Below, in pieces: positions 17,864 to 25,128 of a DNA stretch of 64,000 bases (positions are counted from its first letter, which is position 1; every line of letters begins with the position of its first letter). Under the pieces are notes generated by a model. That model searched no databases and was not told the origin of the DNA. It worked only from the letters and a program-made list of their open reading frames with translations. This DNA is from Ferrimonas pelagia (GTDB taxonomy: Bacteria; Pseudomonadota; Gammaproteobacteria; Enterobacterales; Shewanellaceae). The stretch covers positions 34,293 through 98,292 of the forward strand of contig NZ_BAABJZ010000098.1 of NCBI RefSeq assembly GCF_039543565.1, read 5' to 3'. Both the position numbers and the translations under genes were made by a program.

Positions 17864-19231
17864 ATGTTCCAGAATCTCTCCGAGCGTTTAAATCAAACGC
17901 TGAAAAACATCAGCGGTCGCGGTCGGCTGACCGAAGACAACATCAAAGACACCTTGCGCGAAGTGCGCATGGCGCTGTTGGAGGCGGACGTCGCCCTGCC
18001 GGTGGTGCGCGAGTTCATCAAGAAGGTGCGGGAGCGCGCCGTCGGCACCGAGGTCAGCAAGAGTCTGTCACCGGGCCAGGCGTTCGTTAAGATCGTGCGC
18101 ACCGAGCTGGAAGCGGCGATGGGGGAGGCCAATGAAGCGCTGAACCTGGCGACCCAGCCTCCGGCGGTGATCATGATGGCTGGCTTGCAAGGGGCGGGTA
18201 AAACCACCTCGGTGGCTAAGCTGGCCAAGCACTTAAAAGAGCGCCAGAAAAAATCGGTGATGGTGGTCAGTGCCGACGTCTACCGTCCGGCGGCGATCAA
18301 GCAGTTGGAGACCCTCGCCGGCGAGGTGGAGGTGACCTTCTTCCCGTCGACCATCGAGCAGAAGCCGGTGGATATCGCCAACGCGGCCATCGCCGAGGCG
18401 AAGAAGCAGTTTATCGATGTGGTGATCGTGGATACCGCCGGTCGTCTCCACGTTGACGGTGAGATGATGGACGAGATCATCGCCTTGCATGCGGCCATCA
18501 CCCCGATCGAAACCCTGTTTACCGTTGATGCCATGACGGGCCAAGATGCGGCCAACACCGCCAAGGCTTTTAACGAGGCGTTGCCGCTGACCGGGGTGAT
18601 CCTGACCAAGGTGGACGGTGATGCCCGTGGCGGTGCCGCGCTCTCTATCCGCCACATCACCGGCAAGCCGATCAAGTTCCTGGGTGTGGGTGAGAAAACC
18701 GACGCACTGGAGCCGTTCCATCCGGATCGGATCGCGTCCCGGATCCTCGGCATGGGCGATGTACTTTCCCTGATCGAAGAGGTGGAAGCTAAGGTCGACC
18801 GCAAGCAGGCGGAGAAGCTGGCAACCAAGATGAAGACCGGTAAGGGCTTCGATCTGACCGATTTCCGCGATCAGCTGCAGCAGATGGACAACATGGGCGG
18901 CATGATGGGCATGCTGGAGAAGTTGCCAGGTGTGGGCCAGTTGCCACCGGAAGCACTGGCGCAAGTGCAAGACGGTAAGATGACCAAGCGGATGGAAGCG
19001 ATCATCAACTCGATGACGCCCAAAGAGCGCGCGCGTCCTGACATTATCAAAGGCAGTCGCAAGAAACGGATCGCTGCGGGGGCCGGTACCAACATCCAGG
19101 AAGTGAACAAGCTACTGAAGCAGTTCACCCAGATGCAGAAGATGATGAAGAAGATGAAAGGGGGCGGGATGAAGAAAATGATGCGCAGCATGGGCGGTAT
19201 GATGCCGCCGGGGATGAAATTCCCGCGTTAA
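17864..19231 (+). CDS. ffh: Ffh, SRP GTPase
   Basis: 455 residues from ATG 17864 (MFQNLSERLNQTLKN), matching the E. coli start. The N domain is followed by the G domain with GLQGAGKTT (P-loop), DTAGRLHVDGEMMDE and TKVDGDARGG. The C-terminal M domain is Met-rich (MQKMMKKMKGGGMKKMM), the surface that binds signal sequences and 4.5S RNA. It targets inner-membrane proteins co-translationally with FtsY. The longer frame from 17756 crosses the predicted promoter and is not used. Confidence 0.98.
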   Translation: MFQNLSERLNQTLKNISGRGRLTEDNIKDTLREVRMALLEADVALPVVREFIKKVRERAVGTEVSKSLSPGQAFVKIVRTELEAAMGEANEALNLATQPPAVIMMAGLQGAGKTTSVAKLAKHLKERQKKSVMVVSADVYRPAAIKQLETLAGEVEVTFFPSTIEQKPVDIANAAIAEAKKQFIDVVIVDTAGRLHVDGEMMDEIIALHAAITPIETLFTVDAMTGQDAANTAKAFNEALPLTGVILTKVDGDARGGAALSIRHITGKPIKFLGVGEKTDALEPFHPDRIASRILGMGDVLSLIEEVEAKVDRKQAEKLATKMKTGKGFDLTDFRDQLQQMDNMGGMMGMLEKLPGVGQLPPEALAQVQDGKMTKRMEAIINSMTPKERARPDIIKGSRKKRIAAGAGTNIQEVNKLLKQFTQMQKMMKKMKGGGMKKMMRSMGGMMPPGMKFPR

Positions 19232-19242
19232 ATCCCGCCTGA

Positions 19243-19277
19243 ACTGGCAGACTGCCGCTAAACTTAGCGCTGCCAGT
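19243..19277 (+). other. Stem-loop after ffh
   Basis: ACTGGCAG (19243-19250) pairs with CTGCCAGT (19270-19277), and inside it CGCTAA (19256-19261) pairs with TTAGCG (19264-19269). There is no following T run, so it is more likely an mRNA 3'-end protective structure or a weak terminator than a strong terminator. Confidence 0.55.
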
Positions 19278-19299
19278 GGCCACTTTATAGCCCGACCGG

Positions 19300-19327
19300 T
19301 TGCATTGAGCGCGAGTTCAGGTAAAAT
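19300..19327 (+). promoter_or_regulatory. Candidate promoter of the rpsP operon
   Basis: TTGCAT (19300-19305), 16-base spacer, TAAAAT (19322-19327), 72 bases before the rpsP ATG, followed by a GC-rich CGGCGGGC stretch as expected for a stringently controlled ribosomal promoter. Confidence 0.5.
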
Positions 19328-19345
19328 CGGCGGGCTTTCTACCTT

Positions 19346-19370
19346 GGGGCCATTTTTTGGCCCCTGTTTT
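19346..19370 (+). terminator. Terminator-like leader hairpin before rpsP
   Basis: GGGGCC (19346-19351) and GGCCCC (19359-19364) flank an ATTTTTT loop and are followed by TGTTTT. It lies downstream of the candidate promoter and 30 bases before rpsP, so it could be an attenuator or leader structure. Confidence 0.55.
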
Positions 19371-19399
19371 ATTGAACACCATTAGAGGATGTACACCGT

Positions 19400-19651
19400 A
19401 TGGTTACCATTCGTTTGGCTCGTGGCGGCGCAAAAAAGCGTCCTTTCTACTCTGTTGTAGTTGCGGACAGCCGTAACGCCCGTGACGGCCGTTTCATTGA
19501 AAAAGTGGGTTTCTTTAACCCAATCGCAACTGGTCAAGCTGAAAAGCTGCGTCTGGACCTGGCCCGTGTTGAGCACTGGGTTGGTCAAGGTGCGTCTGTA
19601 TCTGACCGTGTTGCTACCCTGATCAAAGACGCGCGTAAAGCGGCTGCTTAA
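19400..19651 (+). CDS. rpsP: 30S ribosomal protein S16
   Basis: 83 residues. MVTIRLARGGAKKRPFYSVVVADSRNARDGRFIEKVGFFNP is the S16 signature region (RLARGG, KRPFY, RDGRFIE). It heads the conserved rpsP-rimM-trmD-rplS operon; rimM follows after 23 bases. Confidence 0.99.
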   Translation: MVTIRLARGGAKKRPFYSVVVADSRNARDGRFIEKVGFFNPIATGQAEKLRLDLARVEHWVGQGASVSDRVATLIKDARKAAA

Positions 19652-19674
19652 TCAGGCTTAGGTAAGGCACTCAG

Positions 19675-20205
19675 ATGACCAACACTCAGGAAATGATCGT
19701 GGTTGGCCGACTCGGCTCAGCTTACGGGATCCGCGGTTGGTTGAAGGTCAATGCCTTTACCGACGCACAAGAAGGTATTTTCGATTACTCCCCCTGGTAC
19801 CTGCAGGTACAAGGGCAATGGCAAGAAGTGAAGGTGGCCAACTGGCGCCAACACGGCAAAGGCGTTGTTTGTTTGCTGGAAGGGATCGCCGATCGCAACC
19901 AGTGCGAACAGTACGTTAATTGTGAGATTGCCATTAAAGCAGAACAGCTCAACGAGCTGCCAGAGGACGAGTTCTACTGGCGTGACTTGGTGGGGTGTTC
20001 GGTGGTGAACACGCAAGGCTACAACATGGGCGAAGTGACCGGTATTCTGGAAACGGGCTCCAATGATGTGCTGGAAGTGAAAGCCATGAGTAAAGATGCC
20101 TTTGGCAAACGAGAGCGTTTGATCCCGTTTGTCACCGAGCAGTTCGTCCTTGAGGTGGACTTGCAAGGTAAACAAATTAAAGTCGATTGGGATCCAAGTT
20201 TCTGA
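19675..20205 (+). CDS. rimM: RimM, 16S rRNA processing factor
   Basis: 176 residues. The N-terminal beta-barrel begins MIVVGRLGSAYGIRGWLKVNAFT, with the conserved G-R-x-x-x-x-x-G-x-x-G-x-x-x-V pattern; the C-terminal PRC barrel contains FYWRDLVGCSVVNTQG and the YxL-like LIPFVTEQFVLEVDLQGKQIKVDW. RimM binds S19 during 30S head assembly. It is the second gene of the operon; trmD begins 16 bases after the stop. Confidence 0.98.
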   Translation: MTNTQEMIVVGRLGSAYGIRGWLKVNAFTDAQEGIFDYSPWYLQVQGQWQEVKVANWRQHGKGVVCLLEGIADRNQCEQYVNCEIAIKAEQLNELPEDEFYWRDLVGCSVVNTQGYNMGEVTGILETGSNDVLEVKAMSKDAFGKRERLIPFVTEQFVLEVDLQGKQIKVDWDPSF

Positions 20206-20221
20206 CGACAAGGAGCTATCT

Positions 20222-20968
20222 ATGTGGCTGGGGGTTGTAACCCTTTTTCCTGAGATGTTCCGTGCTATCACAGACTTCGGGGTAACCGGTCGGGCCGTGA
20301 AAAACGGCTTGCTTCAGGTACAAACGTGGGATCCTCGCGATTTCACCCATGATCGACATCGTACCGTGGACGATCGCCCTTACGGCGGCGGACCGGGTAT
20401 GTTGATGATGGTTCAACCATTACGGGATGCCATCCGTGCTGCGAAAGCAGAAGCGGGGGAGGGGGCTAAGGTGATTTACCTGTCGCCTCAAGGGCGCAAG
20501 TTGACTCAACCGGGTGTTGAACAACTGGCAACCTATGAACGTGTGGTCTTGGTGTGTGGTCGATACGAAGGTGTTGATGAGCGCATCATTGAAGCTGAAG
20601 TGGATGAGGAGTGGTCCGTTGGTGACTATGTCCTCAGTGGCGGTGAGCTGCCGGCGATGAACCTGATCGATGCTGTGTCCCGTTTGGTACCCGGCGTGTT
20701 AGGCAAAGCGGCTTCGGCAGAGCAAGACTCCTTTTCGGATGGCTTGCTGGACTGTCCCCACTATACCCGTCCAGAGGTTCTGGATGGACAGGCAGTACCG
20801 GAAGTGTTGCTGAGCGGCAACCATGAATTGATCCGGAAGTGGCGCCTCAAGCAGTCTTTAGGACGCACTTGGGAACGTCGGCCGGAACTATTGAATAACC
20901 TAGCTCTGACTGACGAGCAGGCGAAATTGCTTGCCGAGTTTGTAACCGATAAAACGGTGAAACGTTAG
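20222..20968 (+). CDS. trmD: TrmD, tRNA (guanine-N1)-methyltransferase
   Basis: 248 residues from ATG 20222 (MWLGVVTLFPEMFRA), preceded by CAAGGAG; the in-frame extension to 20129 lies in rimM. TrmD makes m1G37 in tRNAs. The SPOUT trefoil knot appears as LVCGRYEGVDERII and VGDYVLSGGELPAM; DGLLDCPHYTRPE is also diagnostic. Third gene of the operon. Confidence 0.98.
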   Translation: MWLGVVTLFPEMFRAITDFGVTGRAVKNGLLQVQTWDPRDFTHDRHRTVDDRPYGGGPGMLMMVQPLRDAIRAAKAEAGEGAKVIYLSPQGRKLTQPGVEQLATYERVVLVCGRYEGVDERIIEAEVDEEWSVGDYVLSGGELPAMNLIDAVSRLVPGVLGKAASAEQDSFSDGLLDCPHYTRPEVLDGQAVPEVLLSGNHELIRKWRLKQSLGRTWERRPELLNNLALTDEQAKLLAEFVTDKTVKR

Positions 20969-20999
20969 AGTTTTCAGTTAATTCTAGGACGAGAATATT

Positions 21000-21347
21000 A
21001 TGAGCAATATCATTAAGCAGCTCGAAGACGAGCAGTTGAAAAGCGACGTACCAGCCTTTGGCCCTGGTGACACTGTCGTTGTTCAAGTACGTGTAACTGA
21101 AGGCGAGAAGACTCGTCTGCAGGCATTTGAAGGTGTGGTTATCGCTAAGCGTAACCGTGGCCTGCACAGTGCATTCACTGTACGTAAGATCTCTAATGGT
21201 GAAGGTGTAGAGCGTGCGTTCCAGACCCACTCTCCACTGGTAGAAAGCATTGCCGTTAAGCGTCGCGGTCGCGTACGTCGTGCGAAACTGTACTACTTGC
21301 GTGAGCGCAGTGGTAAGTCTGCACGTATCCGTGAGCGTCTGAACTAA
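21000..21347 (+). CDS. rplS: 50S ribosomal protein L19
   Basis: 115 residues. SNIIKQLEDEQLKSDVPAFGPGDTVVVQVRV and the C-terminal VERAFQTHSPLVESIAVKRRGRVRRAKLYYLRER are the L19 hallmarks. It lies at the 30S-50S interface. Last gene of the rpsP operon, followed by a stem-loop. Confidence 0.99.
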   Translation: MSNIIKQLEDEQLKSDVPAFGPGDTVVVQVRVTEGEKTRLQAFEGVVIAKRNRGLHSAFTVRKISNGEGVERAFQTHSPLVESIAVKRRGRVRRAKLYYLRERSGKSARIRERLN

Positions 21348-21380
21348 GATCGATTTATTTCGAGATTAGACTCAGTCTTA

Positions 21381-21405
21381 CAAGCCCGCCTTAATGGCGG
21401 GCTTG
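21381..21405 (+). terminator. Terminator of the rpsP-rplS operon
   Basis: Perfect 10-bp stem CAAGCCCGCC (21381-21390) / GGCGGGCTTG (21396-21405) with a TTAAT loop, followed by a T-rich TTCGTTGTTGG. Confidence 0.85.
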
Positions 21406-21464
21406 TTCGTTGTTGGCCCCGCAACATCCCCTTGTCCCCCCTGCCTATCAGCCTTCTCTCTTTG

Positions 21465-21522
21465 GCTAAAATGTTGTTTATAAGCGGTTAATCCTCTTTC
21501 ATTCGCCAAATGGCTGTTTACA
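21465..21522 (+). promoter_or_regulatory. Candidate pair of TyrR boxes upstream of aroF
   Basis: Two sequences resemble the TyrR box TGTAAA-N6-TTTACA. The first (21465-21482) has an exact TAAA-N6-TTTA core. The second (21505-21522) has AAA-N6-TTTACA. Their centres are 40 bases apart, about four helical turns, and they lie 75-130 bases before the aroF start. TyrR control of aroF-tyrA is known in E. coli. No tyrR gene is in the window. Confidence 0.45.
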
Positions 21523-21596
21523 TAAGTTGCCATGGTTGGCAAGCTGTGAAGCAGACCGCGATAAGGCGGCGTGATGTGAAGTAAATGAGGCCGACA

Positions 21597-22673
21597 GTGC
21601 ACAAGGACAGCATAAATAACATCCATATCGATTCAGAACGCGTATTGACCAGCCCTGCCGAGTTGAAACAGGCTCTGCCGCTGTCGGATAGCGCCTATCG
21701 ATATATTCTGGATGCGCGCCGTCAGGTCGCCGATATCGTTCACAAACGCGACAGCCGCTTGCTGGTGATCGCCGGACCCTGCTCGATCCACGACATCGAA
21801 TCGGCCAAGGAATACGCGGTTAAGCTGAAGAAGCTGCATGATGAGCTGGGCGATCAGTTTTACATCTTGATGCGGGTTTACTTTGAGAAGCCGCGTACCA
21901 CCGTTGGGTGGAAAGGGCTGATCAATGATCCGGACATGAACGGCTCCTTCGATGTGGAAAAAGGCTTGAGGCAGGCGCGTGAATTGTTGATCTGGCTGGC
22001 CGAGCTGGAGTTGCCGGTGGCCACCGAGGCGCTCGATCCCATCAGCCCACAGTATCTGGGCGAGTTGTTCTCCTGGTCGGCGATCGGCGCCCGCACAACT
22101 GAGTCACAAACCCATCGGGAGATGGCGTCCGGGCTGTCGATGCCGGTGGGCTTTAAGAACGGCACTGATGGCAAGCTGGATGTGGCGATCAATGCGCTGC
22201 AAGCCGCGTCTCATAGCCACCGCTTTATGGGGATCAACCCCAATGGTCAGGTGGCGCTGTTGACCACACAGGGCAATCCGGATGGCCATGTGATCCTGCG
22301 TGGCGGTAAACAGCCAAACTACGATTCGGTCAATGTGGCTTTGTCGGAAGATGCGCTGCATCAGCATGGACTCAATGCCCGCCTGGTGGTGGATTGCAGC
22401 CACGGCAATTCCAGCAAGGATCACGCGCGCCAGCCTCTGGTGGCGCAGAACGTGTTCCATCAGATCATGGATGGCAATACCTCGATCATCGGCCTGATGT
22501 TGGAGAGCCACCTGAAAGAGGGCAACCAGAGCAGCGATCTGCCATGGGAGCAGTTGGAGTACGGTTTGTCCATCACCGACAAATGCATCGACTGGGCCAC
22601 CACTGAGTCGCTGCTGCGGGTTGGTGCTCAGGCGCTGGCGCCGAAGCTGTCGAACCGATTTAAGGAGGCTTGA
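21597..22673 (+). CDS. aroF: DAHP synthase, AroF type
   Basis: 358 residues from GTG 21597, which follows TGAGG with good spacing and gives HKDSINNIHI, in register with the E. coli AroF N-terminus; an ATG at 21585 is the alternative. It condenses phosphoenolpyruvate and erythrose 4-phosphate, the first shikimate-pathway step. Class I-alpha motifs are intact: AGPCSIHD (metal Cys), MRVYFEKPRTTVGWKGLINDP, TQGNPDGHVILRGG, DCSHGNS (His) and GLMLESHL (Glu). The partner tyrA overlaps by one base, which supports the tyrosine-regulated isozyme. Confidence 0.95.
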   Translation: MHKDSINNIHIDSERVLTSPAELKQALPLSDSAYRYILDARRQVADIVHKRDSRLLVIAGPCSIHDIESAKEYAVKLKKLHDELGDQFYILMRVYFEKPRTTVGWKGLINDPDMNGSFDVEKGLRQARELLIWLAELELPVATEALDPISPQYLGELFSWSAIGARTTESQTHREMASGLSMPVGFKNGTDGKLDVAINALQAASHSHRFMGINPNGQVALLTTQGNPDGHVILRGGKQPNYDSVNVALSEDALHQHGLNARLVVDCSHGNSSKDHARQPLVAQNVFHQIMDGNTSIIGLMLESHLKEGNQSSDLPWEQLEYGLSITDKCIDWATTESLLRVGAQALAPKLSNRFKEA

Positions 22674-23809
22674 TGGCGGAGCCAAGCAGTAAGGCATTGG
22701 ACGGTCTGCGGGTTAAGATCGATGCGGTCGATCAGGAGCTGTTGCAGCTGTTACGTCGTCGGCTGGATCTGGTGGCCGAGGTGGGCGCCATCAAGCATAA
22801 GGATGGGGTGCCGATCTACGCGCCCAAGCGCGAGGCCAGTATGTTGGCCAAGCGCCGCGCCGAAGCGGAGGCGATGGGCATTCCGCCGCAGCTGATCGAG
22901 GATCTGTTGCGGCGGATGATGCGCGAGTCCTACATCTCAGAGAATGATGTGGGTTTTAAGCGGATCCATCCGACATTAGGGCCGGTGGTGATCGTCGGTG
23001 GCGCGGGTAAGCTGGGCCAAGTATTCGCTAATCTGTTTGGCTTATCCGGCTACGAGGTGCGGATCCTCGACAAGGCGGATTGGGCGCGAGCACCACAGCT
23101 GCTGGCCGACGCCGGTGCCGTGGTGATCTCGGTTCCCATTGAGGCCACCTGCGAGGTGATCGAGCGTTTGCCGCCGCTGCCTGTGGATTGTTTGCTGGTG
23201 GATCTGACCTCGATCAAGCAGGGTCCCTTGGCCGCCATGTTGCGGGTGCACCCCGGTCCGGTCTTGGGTCTACACCCTATGTTCGGGCCGGACGTCAGCA
23301 GTCTGGCCAAGCAGGTGGTGGTGGTTTGTCACGGCCGTGCGGAAGCCAAATATCAGTGGTTGCTGGAGCAGATCCAGATCTGGGGGGCCCGTCTGCATGA
23401 GGCGCCAGCGTCTGAGCACGATCAGGCGATGCAGTTGGTGCAGGCGATGCGACACTTTACCGCCTTCGTCTACGGCCTCCACTTGAAGCGCGAGCATGCG
23501 GATATCGAACAGCTGCTGCAGTTCAGCTCGCCGATCTACCGGTTGGAGTTGGCGATGGTCGGGCGCTTGTTTGCTCAGGATCCCAGCCTGTACGCCGACA
23601 TTATCTTTGCCCAGCCAGACGCGTTAGCGCGCGCACGTCATTATCTGCAGCGTTACCAAGAGGCACTGGCGCTGTTGGAAGCGGGGGATAAAGCGGGCTT
23701 TTGTGACAGCTTTGCCGAGGTAGCAGAGTGGTTTGGTGACTTCGCCGAGCAGTTTCGCAGTGAGAGCGCCAATATGTTGATGGTGGCTAATGACAGCCGT
23801 AGCGTCTAA
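22673..23809 (+). CDS. tyrA: TyrA, chorismate mutase/prephenate dehydrogenase
   Basis: 378 residues from ATG 22673, with TAAGGAGG upstream. The N-terminal AroQ chorismate mutase (residues about 5-90) has LRVKIDAVDQELLQLLRRRLDLVAEVGAIK; the dehydrogenase begins near residue 103 with VIVGGAGKLGQVFANLF (NAD site) and continues with GLHPMFGPD. Together they turn chorismate into 4-hydroxyphenylpyruvate for tyrosine. Its stop is 36 bases before the PHA-system gene, without a terminator between. Confidence 0.97.
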   Translation: MAEPSSKALDGLRVKIDAVDQELLQLLRRRLDLVAEVGAIKHKDGVPIYAPKREASMLAKRRAEAEAMGIPPQLIEDLLRRMMRESYISENDVGFKRIHPTLGPVVIVGGAGKLGQVFANLFGLSGYEVRILDKADWARAPQLLADAGAVVISVPIEATCEVIERLPPLPVDCLLVDLTSIKQGPLAAMLRVHPGPVLGLHPMFGPDVSSLAKQVVVVCHGRAEAKYQWLLEQIQIWGARLHEAPASEHDQAMQLVQAMRHFTAFVYGLHLKREHADIEQLLQFSSPIYRLELAMVGRLFAQDPSLYADIIFAQPDALARARHYLQRYQEALALLEAGDKAGFCDSFAEVAEWFGDFAEQFRSESANMLMVANDSRSV

Positions 23810-23845
23810 GTTACTCCTCATCACTCGGTTTTAGGCAGGCGGAGA

Positions 23846-24124
23846 ATGGCAAAGATCCATATTGAGCGCACGCACCAGTTGGAGCAGCACCAGCTGCGCG
23901 GATTGGTCGACGATGTGGCCGAATCGCTGACGCGAGAGTATGCGCTGCGCTGTCATTGGGTGGGCTCGGAGTTGGTGTTTCGTCGCCGCGGGGCGCACGG
24001 ACGGCTGCTGCCACAGGCCGATAGGTTGATCCTGACGCTGGAGTTGGGCCTGCTGCTGGGCCCCCTCTCTTGCGGCATCGAGCAGGCGATCCACCAGAGG
24101 CTGGATGAGCTGCTCAGCGACTGA
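23846..24124 (+). CDS. Polyhydroxyalkanoic acid system family protein
   Basis: 92 residues, matching the short PHA-granule-region family: AKIHIERTHQLEQHQLRGLVDDVAE, REYALRCHWVGSELVFRRRGAHG, LILTLELGLLLGPLSCGIEQAIHQRLDELL. Members are found beside phasin genes; the biochemical function is unknown. It begins after GGCGGAGA, 36 bases beyond tyrA, and ends 5 bases before a strong terminator, so it is probably the third gene of the aroF-tyrA transcript although its partners are the phasins downstream. Confidence 0.85.
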   Translation: MAKIHIERTHQLEQHQLRGLVDDVAESLTREYALRCHWVGSELVFRRRGAHGRLLPQADRLILTLELGLLLGPLSCGIEQAIHQRLDELLSD

Positions 24125-24129
24125 AAAGG

Positions 24130-24154
24130 GACCGGCCTAGCGTCGGTCTTTTTT
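24130..24154 (+). terminator. Terminator after aroF-tyrA-PHA-system gene
   Basis: GACCGGC (24130-24136) pairs with GTCGGTC (24142-24148) through one G-U, with loop CTAGC and a run of six T (24149-24154). Confidence 0.88.
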
Positions 24155-24177
24155 GATCTGGCGCAATTGTGACCACA

Positions 24178-24197
24178 GTTAGAAAGCCCTTTCTAAC
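24178..24197. promoter_or_regulatory. 20-bp palindrome before the first phasin gene
   Basis: GTTAGAAAG-CC-CTTTCTAAC: two exact nine-base arms around a two-base centre, 65 bases before the phasin ATG and after the preceding terminator. It is a candidate operator for a dimeric regulator. No T run follows, so it is not a terminator. Confidence 0.5.
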
Positions 24198-24205
24198 CGA
24201 TCTCC

Positions 24206-24235
24206 ATACACTGAAATCAAGGAAGTGCAGTGTAT
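24206..24235. promoter_or_regulatory. Inverted repeat ATACACTG/CAGTGTAT before the first phasin gene
   Basis: Exact eight-base arms at 24206-24213 and 24228-24235, 14 bases apart, immediately upstream of the phasin start region. Candidate operator or mRNA leader stem-loop; the regulator is unknown. Confidence 0.45.
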
Positions 24236-24261
24236 ACCCGTTGTGAAGATAGGAGGTCGTT

Positions 24262-24690
24262 ATGTCAAACCATGAATTCAATACCCGTGCGGAACAAGAG
24301 GAAGCGATGGCGCGTAAGATCTGGCTCGCTGGGCTGGGCGCGTACGCCAAAGGGACCAAAGAGCTGAATCAGCTATCCAACAAGTCACGCAGCTGGCTTG
24401 ATGAGCTGGTTGAGCGTGGGCGGGAGATGGAACATCAAACCAAAAATCGGCTGAAGGATGCGCAGGAGCAGACTCAGGTTGCGGTGGAGCAGCAGCTCAA
24501 TAGCCGTATGCAGCGGATCACCGGATTGGATCCTCGTCAGCTCGATGAGCTGGATGCGAAATTGGATCAACTGACCGCTGTGGTTGAGCAGTTGGCGCAG
24601 GCCAAAGCTGAGCCGGTTGAAGCGAAGGCACCAGAAGTGAAGAAGCCGGCAGTACGGCGGACCCGCAAAGTGGCTGAGAAAGAGAGCTGA
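24262..24690 (+). CDS. Phasin-family granule-associated protein 1
   Basis: 142 residues, start supported by AGGAGGT. ARKIWLAGLGAYAKGTKELNQ near residue 14 is the phasin (PhaI/PhaF-type) signature, followed by a charged helix and ITGLDPRQLDELDAKLDQLTAVVEQLAQ, a heptad-like oligomerisation segment. The C-terminal tail is Lys/Ala/Pro-rich (VEAKAPEVKKPAVRRTRKV), recalling the short basic tail of PhaF-like proteins. Phasins coat storage granules. It has a tandem paralogue 37 bases downstream; no PHA synthase is in the window. Confidence 0.88.
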   Translation: MSNHEFNTRAEQEEAMARKIWLAGLGAYAKGTKELNQLSNKSRSWLDELVERGREMEHQTKNRLKDAQEQTQVAVEQQLNSRMQRITGLDPRQLDELDAKLDQLTAVVEQLAQAKAEPVEAKAPEVKKPAVRRTRKVAEKES

Positions 24691-24727
24691 TCCCGATTAG
24701 ACGGTGAAGATCGCCAAGGAGGTGAGT

Positions 24728-25096
24728 ATGAACACCGAACTGAGAGAAAAAGCCCAAAACTGGCTCGAAGACAGTGAGCAGTTGGGACGCAATATCTGGT
24801 TGGCAGGCTTAGGGGTGTATGGCAAGAGCCTAGAAGAGGCGAAGCAGCTGGAGCAGCACAGCACGTCGCTGTTCGATACCTTGGTCGAAGAGGGCCGAGC
24901 CGTTGAGGCTGAAACCCGCAATACGATTGATCGGCAGGTAGGTAATGCCAATCGTGGGGTTGAGCAGCGTGTTCAGGCTCTGTTTAGCCGGTTGAGCGGC
25001 ATTGATCCGCAGCGGATAGACGGCTTGAATGATAAGATCGATCAGCTCACGGACGCCGTGGCTGTGTTGGCCAAGGATGCCAAAGCCAAGGAATAG
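24728..25096 (+). CDS. Phasin-family granule-associated protein 2
   Basis: 122 residues from ATG 24728, directly after AAGGAGGT; an in-frame GTG at 24704 is less likely. GRNIWLAGLGVYGKSLEEAKQ and RLSGIDPQRIDGLNDKIDQLTDAVAVLAK line up with the upstream phasin, so the two arose by tandem duplication. This copy lacks the basic tail. The next gene, the wax ester synthase, follows after 32 bases, pointing to one transcript. Confidence 0.87.
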   Translation: MNTELREKAQNWLEDSEQLGRNIWLAGLGVYGKSLEEAKQLEQHSTSLFDTLVEEGRAVEAETRNTIDRQVGNANRGVEQRVQALFSRLSGIDPQRIDGLNDKIDQLTDAVAVLAKDAKAKE

Positions 25097-25128
25097 GCTC
25101 GCCGCAACGCGGCATATGAGGAGGCGCA

